Assembly (NCBI GenBank): GCA_037833965.1
Contig: AP031354.1
Coordinates: 31,288,001 to 31,352,000, forward strand
Source: Marchantia polymorpha subsp. ruderalis
Taxonomy: Eukaryota; Streptophyta; Marchantiopsida; Marchantiales; Marchantiaceae
Length of the DNA: 64,000 nt
Direction: 5' to 3'
Of the stretch, positions 48,800-63,656 are shown one piece after another (position 1 is the stretch's first letter; every line of letters starts with the position of its first letter). A program made the translations under genes and the position numbers. The notes under the pieces were generated by a model, which saw nothing but the letters and a program-made list of their open reading frames with translations, made no database searches and was not told the DNA's origin.

Positions 48800-50970
48800 C
48801 TTTGAGTTGTGCCTCCAACACTAGTGCAGAATCTTCTCCGTCAACTTCGACTTCAACTACACGGCCATGCATACTTCACGGTTCATGAGCTATATTGTTA
48901 TACGAGAAACACTTGACAACTGCAGTATACATATTCTCCCATTGTTTCTAGTACAGTATGTGCCATTCTTTCAACAAAAAGACGTTATGTTTCTTTAAAG
49001 GGACATTCATATCAATTTAGGGATTTCCCTAAATTGTCTAGATTCCAGTATTTGTAAAGTTTATCAAAAAAGCCGGTGAGATTTGGCTTGGTGGGTAATA
49101 TTTTAGTGAAAACGTATGCTGAAAAATAAAATGAAGATCTATGTAATGTTAAAAATCTACTCATAAGGGCACGAGCCCGAACCTTAGGGGCCTTCGGGCA
49201 CTCGGCCCTCTACTTGTGGTGCTGTGACCTGTTCAACTATAATAAATTTAGGGATAAAAGAATTCTGAGTTAAAAATATTGTTGTTTTTTTATGTCTATC
49301 TTCTTGTTCTCTATCAGTGCCAACTAAGTAGAAGCATCTTTACAAGTACACCACTATATACTTTTTTTAAATCAACTTTGATGGTCTTTCAACGCAATTT
49401 TCTAGAAACTTGATTTATGGTGCAAGTGTATTAATCACCGTTTTGATTTATCTCTTATCCTCTTCAATTTTAGAAACTCGTCATGACGGACTCTCTTCAT
49501 ACATTCCTGAGTGTATTAAGACTGTAGTTCCTGACAGGTGTTCACTTGTCACTATGTACATCTTTCACAGTGGCCATATATTTTTATTTTAGTAAGATAA
49601 AACAGCATTATTAGTATTAGAAACAACTGATACTAAATAAAGAACATTCCAGAAAGTAGAATAGGACGACGATTTTGTTCGTTAGAACAGAATCCTCAGT
49701 TGGTTTAGGGTTTAAACCCTGAACTCTGCTGCATATATGGTCTTAAGTTCTTGGAAAGATGGGGAAGGTGGATACCCCCGGTATGAACTCACTATGCACT
49801 ATGACTTAGTATGAATTCTTTATACACTATGAACTCATTGCATTCTGAATTCTAATCTTCGTGTTAACTCTCGATCACACGGCTTTTTCGTGTTAGCTTT
49901 CACTCGTACGACATATTGGATGAATTCCGTAGTAACTCTCACTTAGGTGGATACCCCCGGTATGAACTCACTATGCACTATAAACTTATGAACTAAAAGC
50001 ACTCTGAACTCTATCTTCATGCTAACTGTCGATCACAAGACTTTTTCGTGTTAACTCTCACTTATACGACATTTTGGATGAATTCCATATCAACTCTCGC
50101 GTAGGTGGATACCCCGGGTATGAACTCACAATGCCACTAAGACGTAGCATGAACTCTTTACGCACCATGAACTCACTGAACCATGAAATCTACTCTTCGT
50201 GTGAGAATTAACTCTCACTCACGAGGGCTTTTTGGATGAATCCCTTATTACCTCTCGATTAGTTTGAATTCATCATTATTCTAGAATATAAAGATTTACT
50301 TACATGCCCCGTCCCAAACCTACTCTCACGCGATATCTCCACTCCACCAATCACTCAATCCAATGTATCATCGCCATTTCAAGATGGGATTACACAATAT
50401 CTACTCTAATCACTGAATGCATTAGATCAATCTATGCAATTACAAAATCTGCAATTAGTATTGAAAATGCAGTTAGGTTGAAGAATATCTTAGAGAGAGG
50501 CTATAGCAAGACTCCTAGAGACTTGGTAAATACAATATCAGTTAGTTCAACTATAATATCTTGCGTCTATTACAAGTATTGAATCATCCTCTTTGTGAAA
50601 AATAGAAAGTAGATGTATTTCATAAATAAATAATATTTGATCTATGAAAATCGACAAGGTGGACATTCACACAAAGTATTTCACAAATAGCTTTAGCAAG
50701 TAACATATATAATACAAGAATCAAGATGTGTTGCTTTTTCAGAAGCCTATTTGTAAACTTTTGGAATTAGATAACTTGAGTATTTTCGATAAATTAAAAA
50801 ATTATTTGAGTCTAGCATGTGGCATAGGTTTGGTAAGGAGTGACTTGTGGCAGATAAAATGGAATTTTTTCATTGTAATCTCTATTTAATATTATAGTAT
50901 TGAACAAATATCGTTTGTGAATCAGTTTAGGAATAAATAAATTCGAGATACATATCTGTTGGACATGTTA
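48800..50970. repeat. Repeat X, split copy, right piece (copy 2)
   Basis: Starts with the CTTTGAGTT duplication and follows 20027-21813 then 25105-25950. It skips the solo LTR and the extra segment after 25498. Tandem units start at 49767, 49946 and 50104. It ends just before an AT microsatellite. Confidence 0.88.
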
Positions 50971-50972
50971 GT

Positions 50973-50977
<5 letters not shown>

Positions 50978-51007
<30 letters not shown>
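50978..51007. repeat. (TA)n microsatellite
   Basis: About 15 uninterrupted TA units. Confidence 0.95.
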
Positions 51008-51008
<1 letters not shown>

Positions 51009-51889
51009 TGACGATGTGTACACCATACCTAGTTGCCATGTGTATCGCAAACTTTGGACTTCCTATGTAGACAACTAGAAATTATATTTTTTTGATTTAC
51101 AGAGAGCGTCTGCTAATGATATACAATAGACAACAATGAAAATATGAGGCTCTTGTAGTTGTTACATACACAAGAAACTTTACCACAATGTAATGATGTT
51201 ATTTGGAGCTTGCTTCAAGTCTATCGCTACTGGTAAATTTTTTGCTTGCGCGGGTTCGATCCTTTTTCCTATGTACTTGGCATCTCTCTGCTTCATTATA
51301 CTACAATACATCATCGTTCAAATTAACATGAGCTTTCTATCCGATGAAAATGAACATTAACGTACTGTATTTTTTCACTCATGTTTAAAAGCAATCCATT
51401 ATTAGTCAAGCCAGATCAATATTAGGCACATATAGTATTCTCGGTCTACATGCCCAAGTTCACAATTGGAAGAGAATCTTCTGCTACGATAATTTCGAAG
51501 AAAAAAAATTGGGAGACCACTGTCATAGAGGATGCAGCAAAACATTCGCTACTGAATCCTGCGAAATTGATGGGTTGTGATTTGTGGGAGACATGCACCG
51601 TAGTGCTGTTTATTTGCGAACTCTTCCAAATATGTACAGACGATCTGAAACAAGGACTGGAGATAATGAATGAAGTTCTGTACACTGTTGGGCCAAGAAA
51701 AGGGTCCAAGGACGAGAATTAGAGGAACCCGAGAAAACGTGCGCAGCCTAACGTATCTCGATGATAGCGTCTAAGCAAATACATCCTAGCAGGAGTGAGA
51801 ATCATGGTATTACATAATCAGCTCCTATGAGCTCAATGGTTCTAACGGAACTTCTGCCTCACCCGCCTTATCCATATCCTGGATCCTGT
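51008..51889. other. Flank downstream of the Ca2+-ATPase
   Basis: No recognisable frame of its own. It probably includes the 3' untranslated region of the minus-strand ATPase gene. I could not place a poly(A) site. Confidence 0.4.
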
Positions 51890-54800
51890 TCACGCCCAGG
51901 CATTGGGTTCTTTCAGCCTTGGCTGCTGCACAATAACATCTGGAATAGTAGATGGGAAAAATGCATATTTGAGACGGGTGAAAAAGCCGGCCTCGCGTGG
52001 CATGTACGGAGATAGTGGCAGAGAAACCTCACTGTCATCCGATGACAGTCCTGAGAGTCCTGGTGAAGTGAGCTCAGAATCTCCTTCTGAGTTTACTGCA
52101 TCCATCCAAAAACTCATATTCATGGACTTGATAACAAATTTTGACTAATCGAGCGTCCACGCAATAGCAGCGAGTGCACGAAAAACAATTCTGCTTACCA
52201 CTAAATAATCTCTGTGGTTCGTCCTTCCTCCAAAATAAGAGGTAGGACACGTACGGCTTCTCAGGAACAGGAAACAGCTTGACAACAACCGCCAAAGGCC
52301 AGCTGCATCAAAGTTGCACGGTTTCGAGGTAGGAAGTGAGTGCTGGTAGAGGATATAGCACATTCCATCCCTTGCTAGCAAAGAGTCTCCAGCCAACTAT
52401 AACGAAATTGAGGGTACACGGGACATGAACTTGTTCACCTAAATATGCCAAGAGCAACGCAGATCAACCATCTATCCCAACGCAAATGGCAGGTGGAGGT
52501 AAAAACACCCGCAAACTCGACAATCAATATCTGCATTCATAGGAATACATCAGCTTGACGTTGGCAGTCACGCTAGATTAAAACCTGCTCGGGAGCTATC
52601 TACAGACATGATAACCTACAGGAAAGGACATTGTCAACTAGCAATGCAATGTATGTCGATAAACTGAGTCAATCTCGTTGTAAATCAAACTAAGTAGGCG
52701 ATCATCAAAGAAGACTGAAGTACATCAACGCCTTAATGATGTGAGCTGAAACAGTGGTCTGACCTGAATTCCAACTGTAAAAATCAACACGTACAGAAAT
52801 AGACGGTTGTTGAAAAATCCTTTAAAAATGTTAAACTTGTCAGGTTTTCTTGCATTGACCTCGTTGAAAATCTGCAGTCAATAACAAGCGTCATCTCAAA
52901 ACTTTAGGACTGTTCCACACACAAAAAGACAGAATACGACGAATGTCGTATACAATATATGTTCGTACAAATGTGTAAGGTACAATTTTAGGTGTTCAGT
53001 ATAATAACCGGAGCTTCTCTCTCGAGAATGGAATAAATAACATCAACTAGATGTTCAGGTCGAAATTTACCTGGCAAAAGACGAATGCATTGAAGATCAT
53101 GCACACAAGAATCTCGTGTGCTTTCTCATATTCTTCTTTATCGGTGCCCGTCAGTTGTTCCGGATTTCTACCCTGTACTTCAGGTAATTGGCCACAAGGA
53201 AACTGAACTCAGTACATAAGTTGGTGTATGTCAGAATATAGATAATGATATATGTCGATGCCAAATTACGGGACAGTGAAAACCTTGGCACAAACCTTCA
53301 ACGACATTATACCTTCATGTTCTAAGTTTATTATCTCAGCGACGAAATGAGACCCACAGCTGAGGCTTATCAGAAGCTAGCGCTTTATCTTCAGTATTCA
53401 AGCTGTACCTTTAGGTGGTAGAGACCAAGGATATTTAGTCCCTGGAAATGTAATGTTAAAAGCATTGCCAATTGATATGCACACTGCAACCAAACAAGAA
53501 GGAAGAAGTTCCTTAAGTCAGTAAATATGCAGCACTTGCAGAGATAGAAGGCTATTCAAACTAAAAAGGTTCCAATGTGAAGGCAGAAACTGATTCCCAA
53601 TATCTGTTGAGGCTCGATAGATTTGGAAAAACAGGTTAATGCCCCATTTAGAAATCAGAGAGCACCGCAGTTCATTCCATCCATCTTCAGTTTAGAACTA
53701 ACCTCCAGGTATACGGAGGCAACGAAGATAAATGAAAATTAACGTTACCTGGCCAGATATATTTCGCCACATGATGTTCGAGATGAGTCTCTCACTGCGA
53801 CATAAACAAACATATGTGAGCTGCCCATAGGTGTCAAAAACTTCATACGTTCATATCTTGTCCCTAGAGCAGATCATCTTGCTCTTTAGATATTTGTTAT
53901 GATAAAGACAATTCATGGCGGTTTCATTATTGCTCTTTTAATCGACAATCAAAAGGTTCTTTTTTCTGAAATGTTTCATAACCCACCTTCGAAACCTCTC
54001 TTCTGAGGGTTTAAACGGGGAGAGAATCACTTAAGTCTTAAGGCCCCTATTACGCCCGGTAGGATTAGCGACTAGGTTCGAACATTTCAATCTGGAAGGG
54101 GTTTAGGGTTTAGGGTTTAGGGTTTTATTTTTTACTCTTCCACTCAGTCTAAGCGGATGTAAGGCCTTTACCAGCCTTTACCTCTTCTGAACCGGTGGTT
54201 TGTCCATAAGGCTGGCATTTGGTGGTTCAGTAGCCAACGCCAGAGCGCCCAAGGTGTCCATGATCAGATTTACCCATAACAACTGTACGTTAATACACAT
54301 ATATTAGTAGGTGTACAAAATCGTTCTGCTTGGGACTTGGACTTTGTAGTGAAAATAATGACGAGTGGACTCGGCACTGAATATCGGAGGAACTTTGCAA
54401 CAATAAGGATCAAGTTTTACTCATATCATAGGTCCAAGATATGCAAGAATAGATAACCTGTGGAGAGAGTATCACGTCTGATCTTAAAGGTCCATGGGAG
54501 AAGGTTACTAATTACGTATGTACAGTTCTACGATCTGCCTTGGAAGCAACTTTTGTGTAGTTCATCTCCATAAACTTCTTCCTGTAGTGTAATATGAGTC
54601 TCTGAGGTAATGAAGTTGTAATGAAGTTCCTCTGAAGCCTCGGGATCTTAGAAGGCTACGATTTGGAAGACATGGATACAGACCAAACAAAGGCTTCAGA
54701 GTTGATAGTTGAATAAGAGTTTGGAATGTCGACCTGAACTGCTGTCAAAGGAGCGTGCCCATCCACGATGGCAGCCACAAAATTGATTCCCAGAGCAACA

Positions 54801-57800
54801 CCGTTGACGGTGGTTTGAAACTGGATAAATTTTTGAATATTTACGTAGATAGACCTTCCCCACATCACAACCTGGAGACAATGAAATTATTAGGGCTGGC
54901 ACCAAGGAGAATGAGAGGCATGACAATCCCAGAAACTTTTCAATACTTAAGCCAGTTTTTATCAACAACTTTCCCCAGTTTACATAAAAATATTTTCTTC
55001 TGATAGCTCGGGTACAAACAAGAACTTCCAGTTGCAAGAAATGCGACAACTGTAGAAGATAATTAGCTCCTGGCAATTATCAAAATATCTTGTTTACAAT
55101 TCTGAACTAGTCCAATCTGACATCTCTGTTCTGGGACAGATTCTCTATTATCAGAGAATATTATCAATTCTCTATTATTAGAGATTCTCTATTATCTATT
55201 TCAGATTCCTAGATCCCCATCTTCGTGTGGGTTCTCTATTATCGGGAAACGGTACTTACTTTCACAATGGATGAAAAATTGTCATCCAAAATGATAATAT
55301 CAGAAGCTTCCTTTGCAACTTCAGTGCCAGCTATTCCCATTGCCAGTCCAATAGATGCCTGCATGAAGATTAGATTAGGAATAAATTTCATCTCGAGATC
55401 GACATCAAACCGACAGATAAATTTCACTTAAATCGTGCAGGCAGTTGTACATCTGTTAAATAAGGTCAGATACAAACCGGCACATGAAGTGATATATACA
55501 CAGTTGACGAGGAAAGTGACTTCGATAAACGATTCCAGTAACAATCATAAACGACTAACAGAACAACCTATATGTGAACTAACTTCAGTATTTAATCTGC
55601 TAGAAGATGGTGTTCCATATTTCGGAGTAGATTGGTATTTCTTAGTAGAGTCAGTAAAATAAAGACTAGAAGAAGAACCTCATGTAATGCTGGGGCATCA
55701 TTTGTGCCATCACCAGTAACAGCAACAATTTCCCCCATCTCCAGCAAGCGCTTTACCAACGTATGCTTATCCGTAGGCGAAGCACGGGCCATCACCTGCA
55801 ATTAGAAAGAAACCATGTATTGTTATAAGATCAGTGGAAACCATACTCTTTAACATGTACGAAACACAGCAATTTCAATGAGTAGAATAGACTGTGAGCT
55901 CTACCTTAGCAAACGCTATGAGCACTTATGAGAATATTCTTGTGTTTTACAAGCTTTCCTTGTACATGTGTTCGAAATAGGCACGACAGTATGTACGCAA
56001 ATCGTGCACCACAGATAGATCTGAATGAAAGATATCAACGATCTTTATATAGGACTGGTCCAGGCAATGTGAGAAGGAGAGTCTTGTGTTCCTGTCTTCA
56101 ATCAGACGAAATGATAATGTACAAGAGAGGCACTAGCCTAAAGGAACGGTTGACCATACTGGATCTACGGAACGGTTAACTAGAGAAACATTAGTGACAA
56201 CTTCAGTTTTACAGTAAAGATCCAAGTCCAAAGATAGATCCAGGCAGTAACGCCACTCCAATCCGCACCTGAACATTGGGAAGGACTTCATACTGCTCCT
56301 CTGGAGTCATTACTCGAAAGTCCTTGCCCTCTATGGCAGTTCCACCTTCCTGATATATACCACATTCAGTTGCTATCGCCACCGCCGTCTGGATGTTATC
56401 TCCAGTCACCATTCGGACCTGAATTTAAGTGGATAAAAACAAGTCAGTTCATATGTCTTGTCAAGGTTTGAAGCTAATTACATTAGGTCTAACTCCATGT
56501 CTAAGAAAGCAGAAAGAAATGCACGGAAAAAATTGAAAGTATTAATAATAATGCAAGACATTAAAGGGCTCTCTAATCAAAGTAGGCAACATCTCCCGAC
56601 GTTGTTCTTGGCTTCTAGTGTCAACCGTCATAATACCATTCAGAAGATGCTAAGATAACAGGGTGTGTTTAAAGGTGAGCACTGCGTTGAGTAATTCAAG
56701 AAAGATTCAAAATACAGAGACGTACAATTATGCCCGCTGATTGGCACTTCGCTACAGCTTCAGGTACACCAGGTCTGCAGGGATCTTTGATACCGATAAT
56801 GGCAAGACAAGTAAGGTTCGACTCGGGGAATCCCTCGGCCTTCAGCTTTTCAGGAGTAAGAGATTCCACCTCTGCTTCCGTGATCTCCCTGAAAGCAAAA
56901 CATAATGTGCGCAAAGCAGCATTTGCAAAGGCGCTGATAATCAGCTGAAGCTCCTCCATCTAAAATGCACAACAACAATGCATGAACGCAAAAGTCATGT
57001 TTTCATGTTGGCAAACGAACTGGTCCACATTGCATAGTCGTGATGGATGTTCCTTGTGTCAGTGAGTTGGAAATCCTGTTTGAAACAAGTACAAATAAGG
57101 CTTTACAGAAGCAGCCGAAAGAAAGTTGAAGCTTCATAATATACTCGCTGAATATATGTCGGCATAGAGTGACAAGATTCATTGGAAGTCGTACTCTTTG
57201 CTCTGTTATGGGTTCAACACTCCCATCGGCTTGCATGTAGCCAGTGCAATGCTCGAGCATGATTTCAGCTGCTCCTTTCCAGTGAAGCCATGGTTTACCA
57301 TCTTTTGTCTGGTACAAAAGTTTGTAGAATTAAATATTAGTCTTAAACGTCCCTGCGTCTCATCGTCATCCGACCACGTGTTCAAGTATCTTCATGCCGC
57401 AACTTGTCACTCTTCCTACGGCTATGTCATCTGAGCTAAAAGATATGCTTTTGCTTCTAAGGCTGATCACTGGGAGCAGATTACCATTAACTAAGATGTC
57501 TGGAAAAAGGTCATACAGCATGATGCACTCAACAACACCTAGATGAAGGTCTTGAAGTGGAGGTCAGAAGTGTCAAAATGTTACAAACTTCTACTCTTCA
57601 AGAGCGTCAAATGCTTGCTTTGAGCATAACATCGTATATACTCAAGCTATTCCTAAAGACGTCAAGTTGGCACAAGAAGAGTGATGGAGAAGACAGACTC
57701 CAGCCCTCACATAAATATCGACTTTGTCACAAGGGGAGCACTGGACAAAAATAGCTTGAACACGAACTTTGAAGGTATTTCTCAAAAATCGTGTTATAAC

Positions 57801-60800
57801 TCTGTGATTTTTATCGCTATGAACAGAGAGTAGGACAATATAAACTAGATCGTGACCTGTATCAAGCATCTAATTTTCCCTGTCGTCAAGAAGAGAACGA
57901 AATCGAGAGACTTGAAGGCACCGTACACTGAACTTACTCGGAAAATGATACCCATACGTTTCTTTGTTGAATTAAAAGTTTCCACTGCAACCGTTTTTAT
58001 GTCTTTCTTCACTTCTTCGAACCTGGCTCCTAACTGTTGTTGAGCAGATTCATCATCAGTTTCGGTCGATAGTCTCCAGAGTATTTAAAGATAAAAGAAG
58101 AGACGAAGAAAATATGTACTTGCCCAATATACGAGGACATGGGGACAAAGACTGCTTACTGTTTGAGGGCATACATGAACAGTCACTACGATGAACTGCA
58201 ACTAGTATGTGCGTCATATATATTGATATACTATATGTAAAGACAGAACTATTTGACAGTCTCAGATGGAATCAAGTGACACTTTCAGGGAGTCTTAGGA
58301 ATAAAACATTCAGTGATATAACTGTACCGTAGCGAAGGAAGGCATACTTCCTACCCTCGTTTCAAAGAACAAGAATGGGAAAGAGCTTGCCTTGACACCC
58401 CACGTGAGGACTGCAATTTCTGTGGGAGTCCCTGACACTTCAGCGGGCAAGGTCTCATCCTAGTTGGATAATAACGAGGTAGAAAACAGGATCAGTTTTT
58501 CTTGTACCTTGAGCCTAGATCAAGTTCATGGTAGCAGAGAAAAAGATTAATCAAAGGGTTTCAAGGTTTCAGGTTTTAAGGTTCCAATGAGTTAGTTTCA
58601 ACTGGGTTCAGAACAGGGCTGCTCAATTCTTGTGTACTTTCGCAAAAAGGCAACAAGTAATAGTTGTTAGTAAAGAGAGTATCACAATTTGATAATTTCG
58701 AGAGGCATATAAAGCGCACTTTGCCTCCTGAAACGGTTGCCCTATGTATTTCTTTTAATCTCCACAGGTGCAAGTTTCGGGCCCTTATGAGGCAGTTATT
58801 GCATGAATTTGCACTACTTATAGACCACAGACGCTTTACAATACATAACATAAGATATTGCACAAGGAAGCTAGTTATGGCGACAGGTGCATGGGTGGGT
58901 GCAGGTTCTGCGAAGCAGAAACTCGAAACAGACGAAATGGTCAAGATACACTACAAATCATTCCCCTCGACGACGAGAAGTACGATTTGTCATATGAGTA
59001 ATTATGAAGAGATTCTGTACTGATACGAGGCAGGTAACGAGCTACTTTACCGTAGGAAAGTGTACGTTCCCATTTGTATTGAGACAGATGCTCTGGAATA
59101 TAATCTGCAGAAACATTGGAAGCAAGATGGACACAGCAGCTTAGGGAAGATGTGATTATGTTCTATATTTCTTGATATCGAACCTACAGTTATCTCTGGC
59201 CAAGTATGCTCTGAACTTCTTGATAAAGAACAGAGTTTCTCCTTGACGAGGTACTCACAGGACTAAGTTCCTGATTCCGGAAATTATGATGCTTATGAGT
59301 TAACTTCAAGCCTCCCTTAAATTTCCTAGAATCTTCTACGCAAGCCTATCTAAGCCTATCTTCCCTATTTCCTAAAATTACTTCCTGTAGTTTTAGGAAA
59401 CATAGGCCATTAGGGACTTCCTGTCCGTAAAAGAACCCTGTTTAACTCATCTACTCACTACGGCAGCTTTTGATCTATGCAGTTCCCTCATTCAAGGGTC
59501 ATGTTTTGCATTCAGATTACTGGAATAAGAAGTATTTCGTTGGGGCTTCGTCGTATGCGACATTAATTGCCCGGTGTCTCTCTCGGTGTACATTTATGGC
59601 TGATCTGTCACCCATAATTTTTTTGCCAAAGCTATTTAAACGGAAGTGTTTTAACTTCTTATATAAAGCTTTAAACCCAGGGTTTCTTGGAAACAGAATC
59701 ACTCCAATACCTCAACGACTCCTTCAGTGAAAACATCTTCGTCAAACCCTATGGTCTTTCTCAATTTCCCACAAATCCAATTGTTCACAACGGTCATCTG
59801 GAGGATTCAAGCTCATCAGGTTAAAAGCCATGAGACTCCGATTCATTCCAGCACTGGCATTCCAGAGCTACATTGCAAACACGGATGTTGTTGGACAGAA
59901 TTCCACAATGTTATATCAGACAACAAAGTAATATCTGCAAAACTGGCCTTCTGACTGGAAAGTTTGAGCCTCACACATGAGTCTTTTCAGGTTTAACAAA
60001 AGCACCCACAATGACTGACTGTACAAGTCAAAAGAAGTTATTCATGAACTGACACAGAGAAAGATGATTTCACTCCTAAACTGAGCCTGGCTGAAGGTAT
60101 AAGTCAAGACCACAAATGTACGGTTCTTATCCAGTGCAAAAACTAATAAACTCCGGAATGCATCCAAGTCACAAGTTCAGTTTGCGATATCCACGAAATC
60201 AACAAGTGTCAACATCCATTGGAAAGAATATGTTACGTTGGATGAAGGAGCCAGATAAAGTGAACAAAGCAGAATAGTAATAGGTGACTTTAAAGTCGAC
60301 TTGAGCTATGTGAACAAGCTACACTGCCATGGAAGCACACGACTTATACAGTGTTCCAGACAACTCCAGTCAACTTCATCTGGAAATAATAGGTGTGAGG
60401 ACTTCCTCAAAAAAGTTGCGAGTCATGCGCCTTGACAACAGAGGAAAGACATGAAGATAAACCAAATTTGTTAGTGGTAAACAATTTACCTGGTTCATAG
60501 TAAGTGTGCCCGTCTTATCGCTACATATCGCTGTAGCAGATCCCATAGTCTCACAAGCTTGTAGGTGCCGAACCTGATGCCAAGCATCAGCCTAAATCAG
60601 AAAATTCAGGTGGCGTACTGTGCATCGACAATTTGATCGTATAAATGCAACAACTAGTGAAAGAAGAGGTGTCCTGCAGGTATTCAAGACTATCAAGAAC
60701 AATCAGACACGGCTACGAGTTTCTTACAAGGGCTCGGTCATCCATCATTTTCGACATGGAGTAGGCCAATCTGCAGAAGAGGGAAACCTATGAAGATTAG

Positions 60801-63656
60801 ATCAAGTTCGTCACCAACATGAACGCTGGAGGTAGAAAGTACCCTATCTTCAAAAGATATCAAGTTGCAGTTTCAGTGATTGTAGGAATAAAGAAATTGT
60901 ATGTGCCCAGAACAACTCTACATACATACGTGAGTGTAACTGCCAAGGGTAACCCTTCAGGAACAGCCACTACCACGATCGTCACCTGTGAACCACCAGA
61001 ATAGTCCGTAAAACATCAGAAGCATCAAATTAATATGGTGTAACGTACGAAAAGTCGCATATTTTCCGAACTTGGGATCAAGAGGTGATTGATGGAAAAG
61101 ATACAAAATTTGTACAATGTCACTAAGTAAGAACTGATGTGATCATTCACAACTCAATATGCTGGCAAAGCTTACAGCAATCGCAAAAAAATCAACAATT
61201 TTTCGACCATCTTCTCCAGTGAAATGCTTGAGATCAGTTGTTGCTAGGAACCTTCACGGGAAAGGAAGATGAGAAGAAAAAGGTCAGTTTTGTAGAGTAA
61301 CTACAATTATTAATGTCAGATAAAGCATTGTCCACACTGCATAGGTTCGGTTCAGACCTTGCGAGAAAGTAGTCCTTCAAACTCTTCAATGAGTCCAAGG
61401 TACTTAAGACCAATAGACGAGAAAGAAACATGTAACCTATGGTTCTTGCGCTTTTATCTGATGTAATTTTGGGAGAACATCCTAACATGTAGCCACGTTC
61501 TTGTTTTTAGTCCCTAATAGACATAGTTCGCTGTCTCACAAATCAATCAGTTTTCTTGCCACGAACATTGTAATATATAGTTTGGATCCAGTGACATTTG
61601 GGCTGTGTTGGAAAGAAAGGCACCGTATAAGCAGCACCACGAAAACAATCACAGCGATACTCAGACCGATTTTTCCAATGGTAGTGGCCAAGCTATCCAG
61701 CCGTTCTTGAAGTGGAGTTGATTCATCAGTGTCCTCACTCAGAGTAGCCATGACTTTGCCCCATTCAGTATTCATTCCTACAGCAGTCACCTGCAATCTA
61801 TTTTATTATGATTAAGATTCACTACTGTCTATGTTTTTTAGTTGTACAACTGATTTTAAAACTTGCACCTCTAACGATTGGAGAAAATTGGATAATGATC
61901 ATGAAACAGGTTTGGCTGCAACCGTTTGTATTCAGAATATAATCTACTTGTGATAGTAAAAGATATTAATCCATTGGCGTTCCTACAATTTGGCCTTCGG
62001 TGTGGTGGAGATACACAGCCTCCAATACTTAGCAATTTAATGTGTCTGGCAAATAGGGCTTGTGCTGCATTGTGATATCCAATGAATAATAGAGAAGAAG
62101 TAGTAACGAACCACCATAGTACCGAAGCCATCGAGGACCTTGCATCCAGAGAGCATGAAGGGATGGTCATCATCTTTGCTCATCTGAGTTCAGAAAGTCA
62201 AAATCGTACAATGGTTTTCAATTTTAGCAGTATCTTTCGAGATTATCACACGAACAAAACTGAAGGTTTAATCAGCCGAAATCCACAGACTTACAAAATA
62301 GAAGGCAAAGGAAATGAAGATCACGTACAGGGTCGCTCTCACCAGTCATACTAGACTCGTCAATAACAAGCGATTGACCTTCCACAAGAAGGCCATCACC
62401 TGGGATCTGCAGGAGAGAAGAACAAAGTAATTCTTATTACTGTCGTGCTCAGTAAACGGCGGCATTTCCGTTTATTTCTCCTCTTTGTTAGGTCCTGTTG
62501 ACTGAGTGGAATGAATAAGAGGTACGTTACTTCTTTAAAAATATCCAGATTTATTGGAAAACAAAACCACTTCTGTTTTCTGACTCCTATTCGAAGATAT
62601 CGTTCAGCACTTCGTACTTCTCATTACTTCCTAAGAAGGGCCTCAACTAGTCGTTCTGATTAAGATACATAATCGGACAGTATAGACATGAATTATCAAA
62701 ACTGGGCATGTTGCTCATCAGAAGGTAGACTCATCTGAGACATCACAAATTGCGACATTATGTAGAGAGTGGGATGCGATCGATGAACTAACATATGGGT
62801 CTCAACGACCCCCAGGAATACAACAATACAATTTTTATTGCATGTGATACATTAGCACGCAGCCTTTGTATAATTGAGAAGAAACACACCTGATCACCAA
62901 CATTTAAATGGACAATGTCGCCGACCACAAGATCAAAGATAAGAACTTTACATCTCCTTCCGCCTCTCGTACACTGCGCGAAATATTTTCTTTTATCATT
63001 TTATTCTTTAGCCTTTCACAACATGCGCGTTATAAATGAATTGTGATCAGGATTTTCAACTGTAGTTTTGGTAAAGTTTGATTGCTCACATTTATATAAA
63101 TCTTTCGCTTTTCCGCAGTGAGCTCCAAAAACTGTAGTGACTGTCTCCAATCACTAATCGCTGAATGCAGGAAAATACCCTATTAGGTAAAGAATACAGT
63201 TACTCAAAGGATCTGAATGATTAAACTTTTCTAGGACAGATGTCATTCCCTTGAATTTCAGCTCTTTGTCCGATTTTGCACATTGACTGGTAAGGACAAA
63301 GAGAAGTACCACTTACAGGCAACCAAAACAACACAAATAACAGCGAATGCAATGCCTGCACCATCATACCAGCCACTTTTGGGATCCTGTGAAGCATCAA
63401 GAGCGCCATCAGTTATAGCACGCGTAGTTGCACAATCGCCACAGTACGTGGCTTTCAATCCAGTGATACTGAGCATATAATTTGCATCTTCTTCCTTACT
63501 TAAAGGCATAGAGAGGGTAAAAGCTACGAGGTAATGTTGCGGAAGTACAACTGGTTGACGATATACCTCTGTTGTTAAACCAACTACTAAAGAAACGATA
63601 GCACAGGCTATTAAGATGAGCAGTGTCTCATCTTGTAGGGCCTCCCAGACGTATTG
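51890..63656 (-). CDS. Autoinhibited Ca2+-ATPase (P-type IIB, ACA8/9/10-like), 5' end outside window
   Basis: Pumps Ca2+ out of the cytosol, activated by calmodulin. I join 29 exons (high to low): 63656-63567, 63386-63317, 63160-63090, 62973-62890, 62406-62329, 62183-62115, 61790-61624, 61251-61176, 60985-60930, 60770-60728, 60573-60490, 60018-59977 (tentative), 59104-59051, 58459-58391, 58033-57938, 57308-57195, 56959-56726, 56418-56269, 55795-55679, 55358-55260, 54871-54734, 54282-54182, 53794-53749, 53483-53409, 53172-53071, 52871-52764, 52530-52439, 52302-52199, 52095-51890. All phases agree, giving 944 codons. Motifs: [20 protein letters not shown] (phosphorylated Asp), [47 protein letters not shown]. 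The first exon starts at QYVWEALQD, so the calmodulin-binding N-terminus of ~150 residues lies beyond 64000. About ten residues may be missing after MNQ. Splice sites are GT-AG except one GC donor after 58391. Confidence 0.9.
54102..54125. repeat. Interstitial plant telomere repeat in an intron
   Basis: Three TTTAGGG units and part of a fourth, in the intron between the exons ending 54182 and starting 53794. Confidence 0.9.

Noticed and set aside
59840-59935. Possible Ca2+-ATPase exon after a TTTTGCAG acceptor
   Set aside because: The translation does not fit the family; the exon at 59104-59051 ([10 protein letters not shown]) supplies this part instead.
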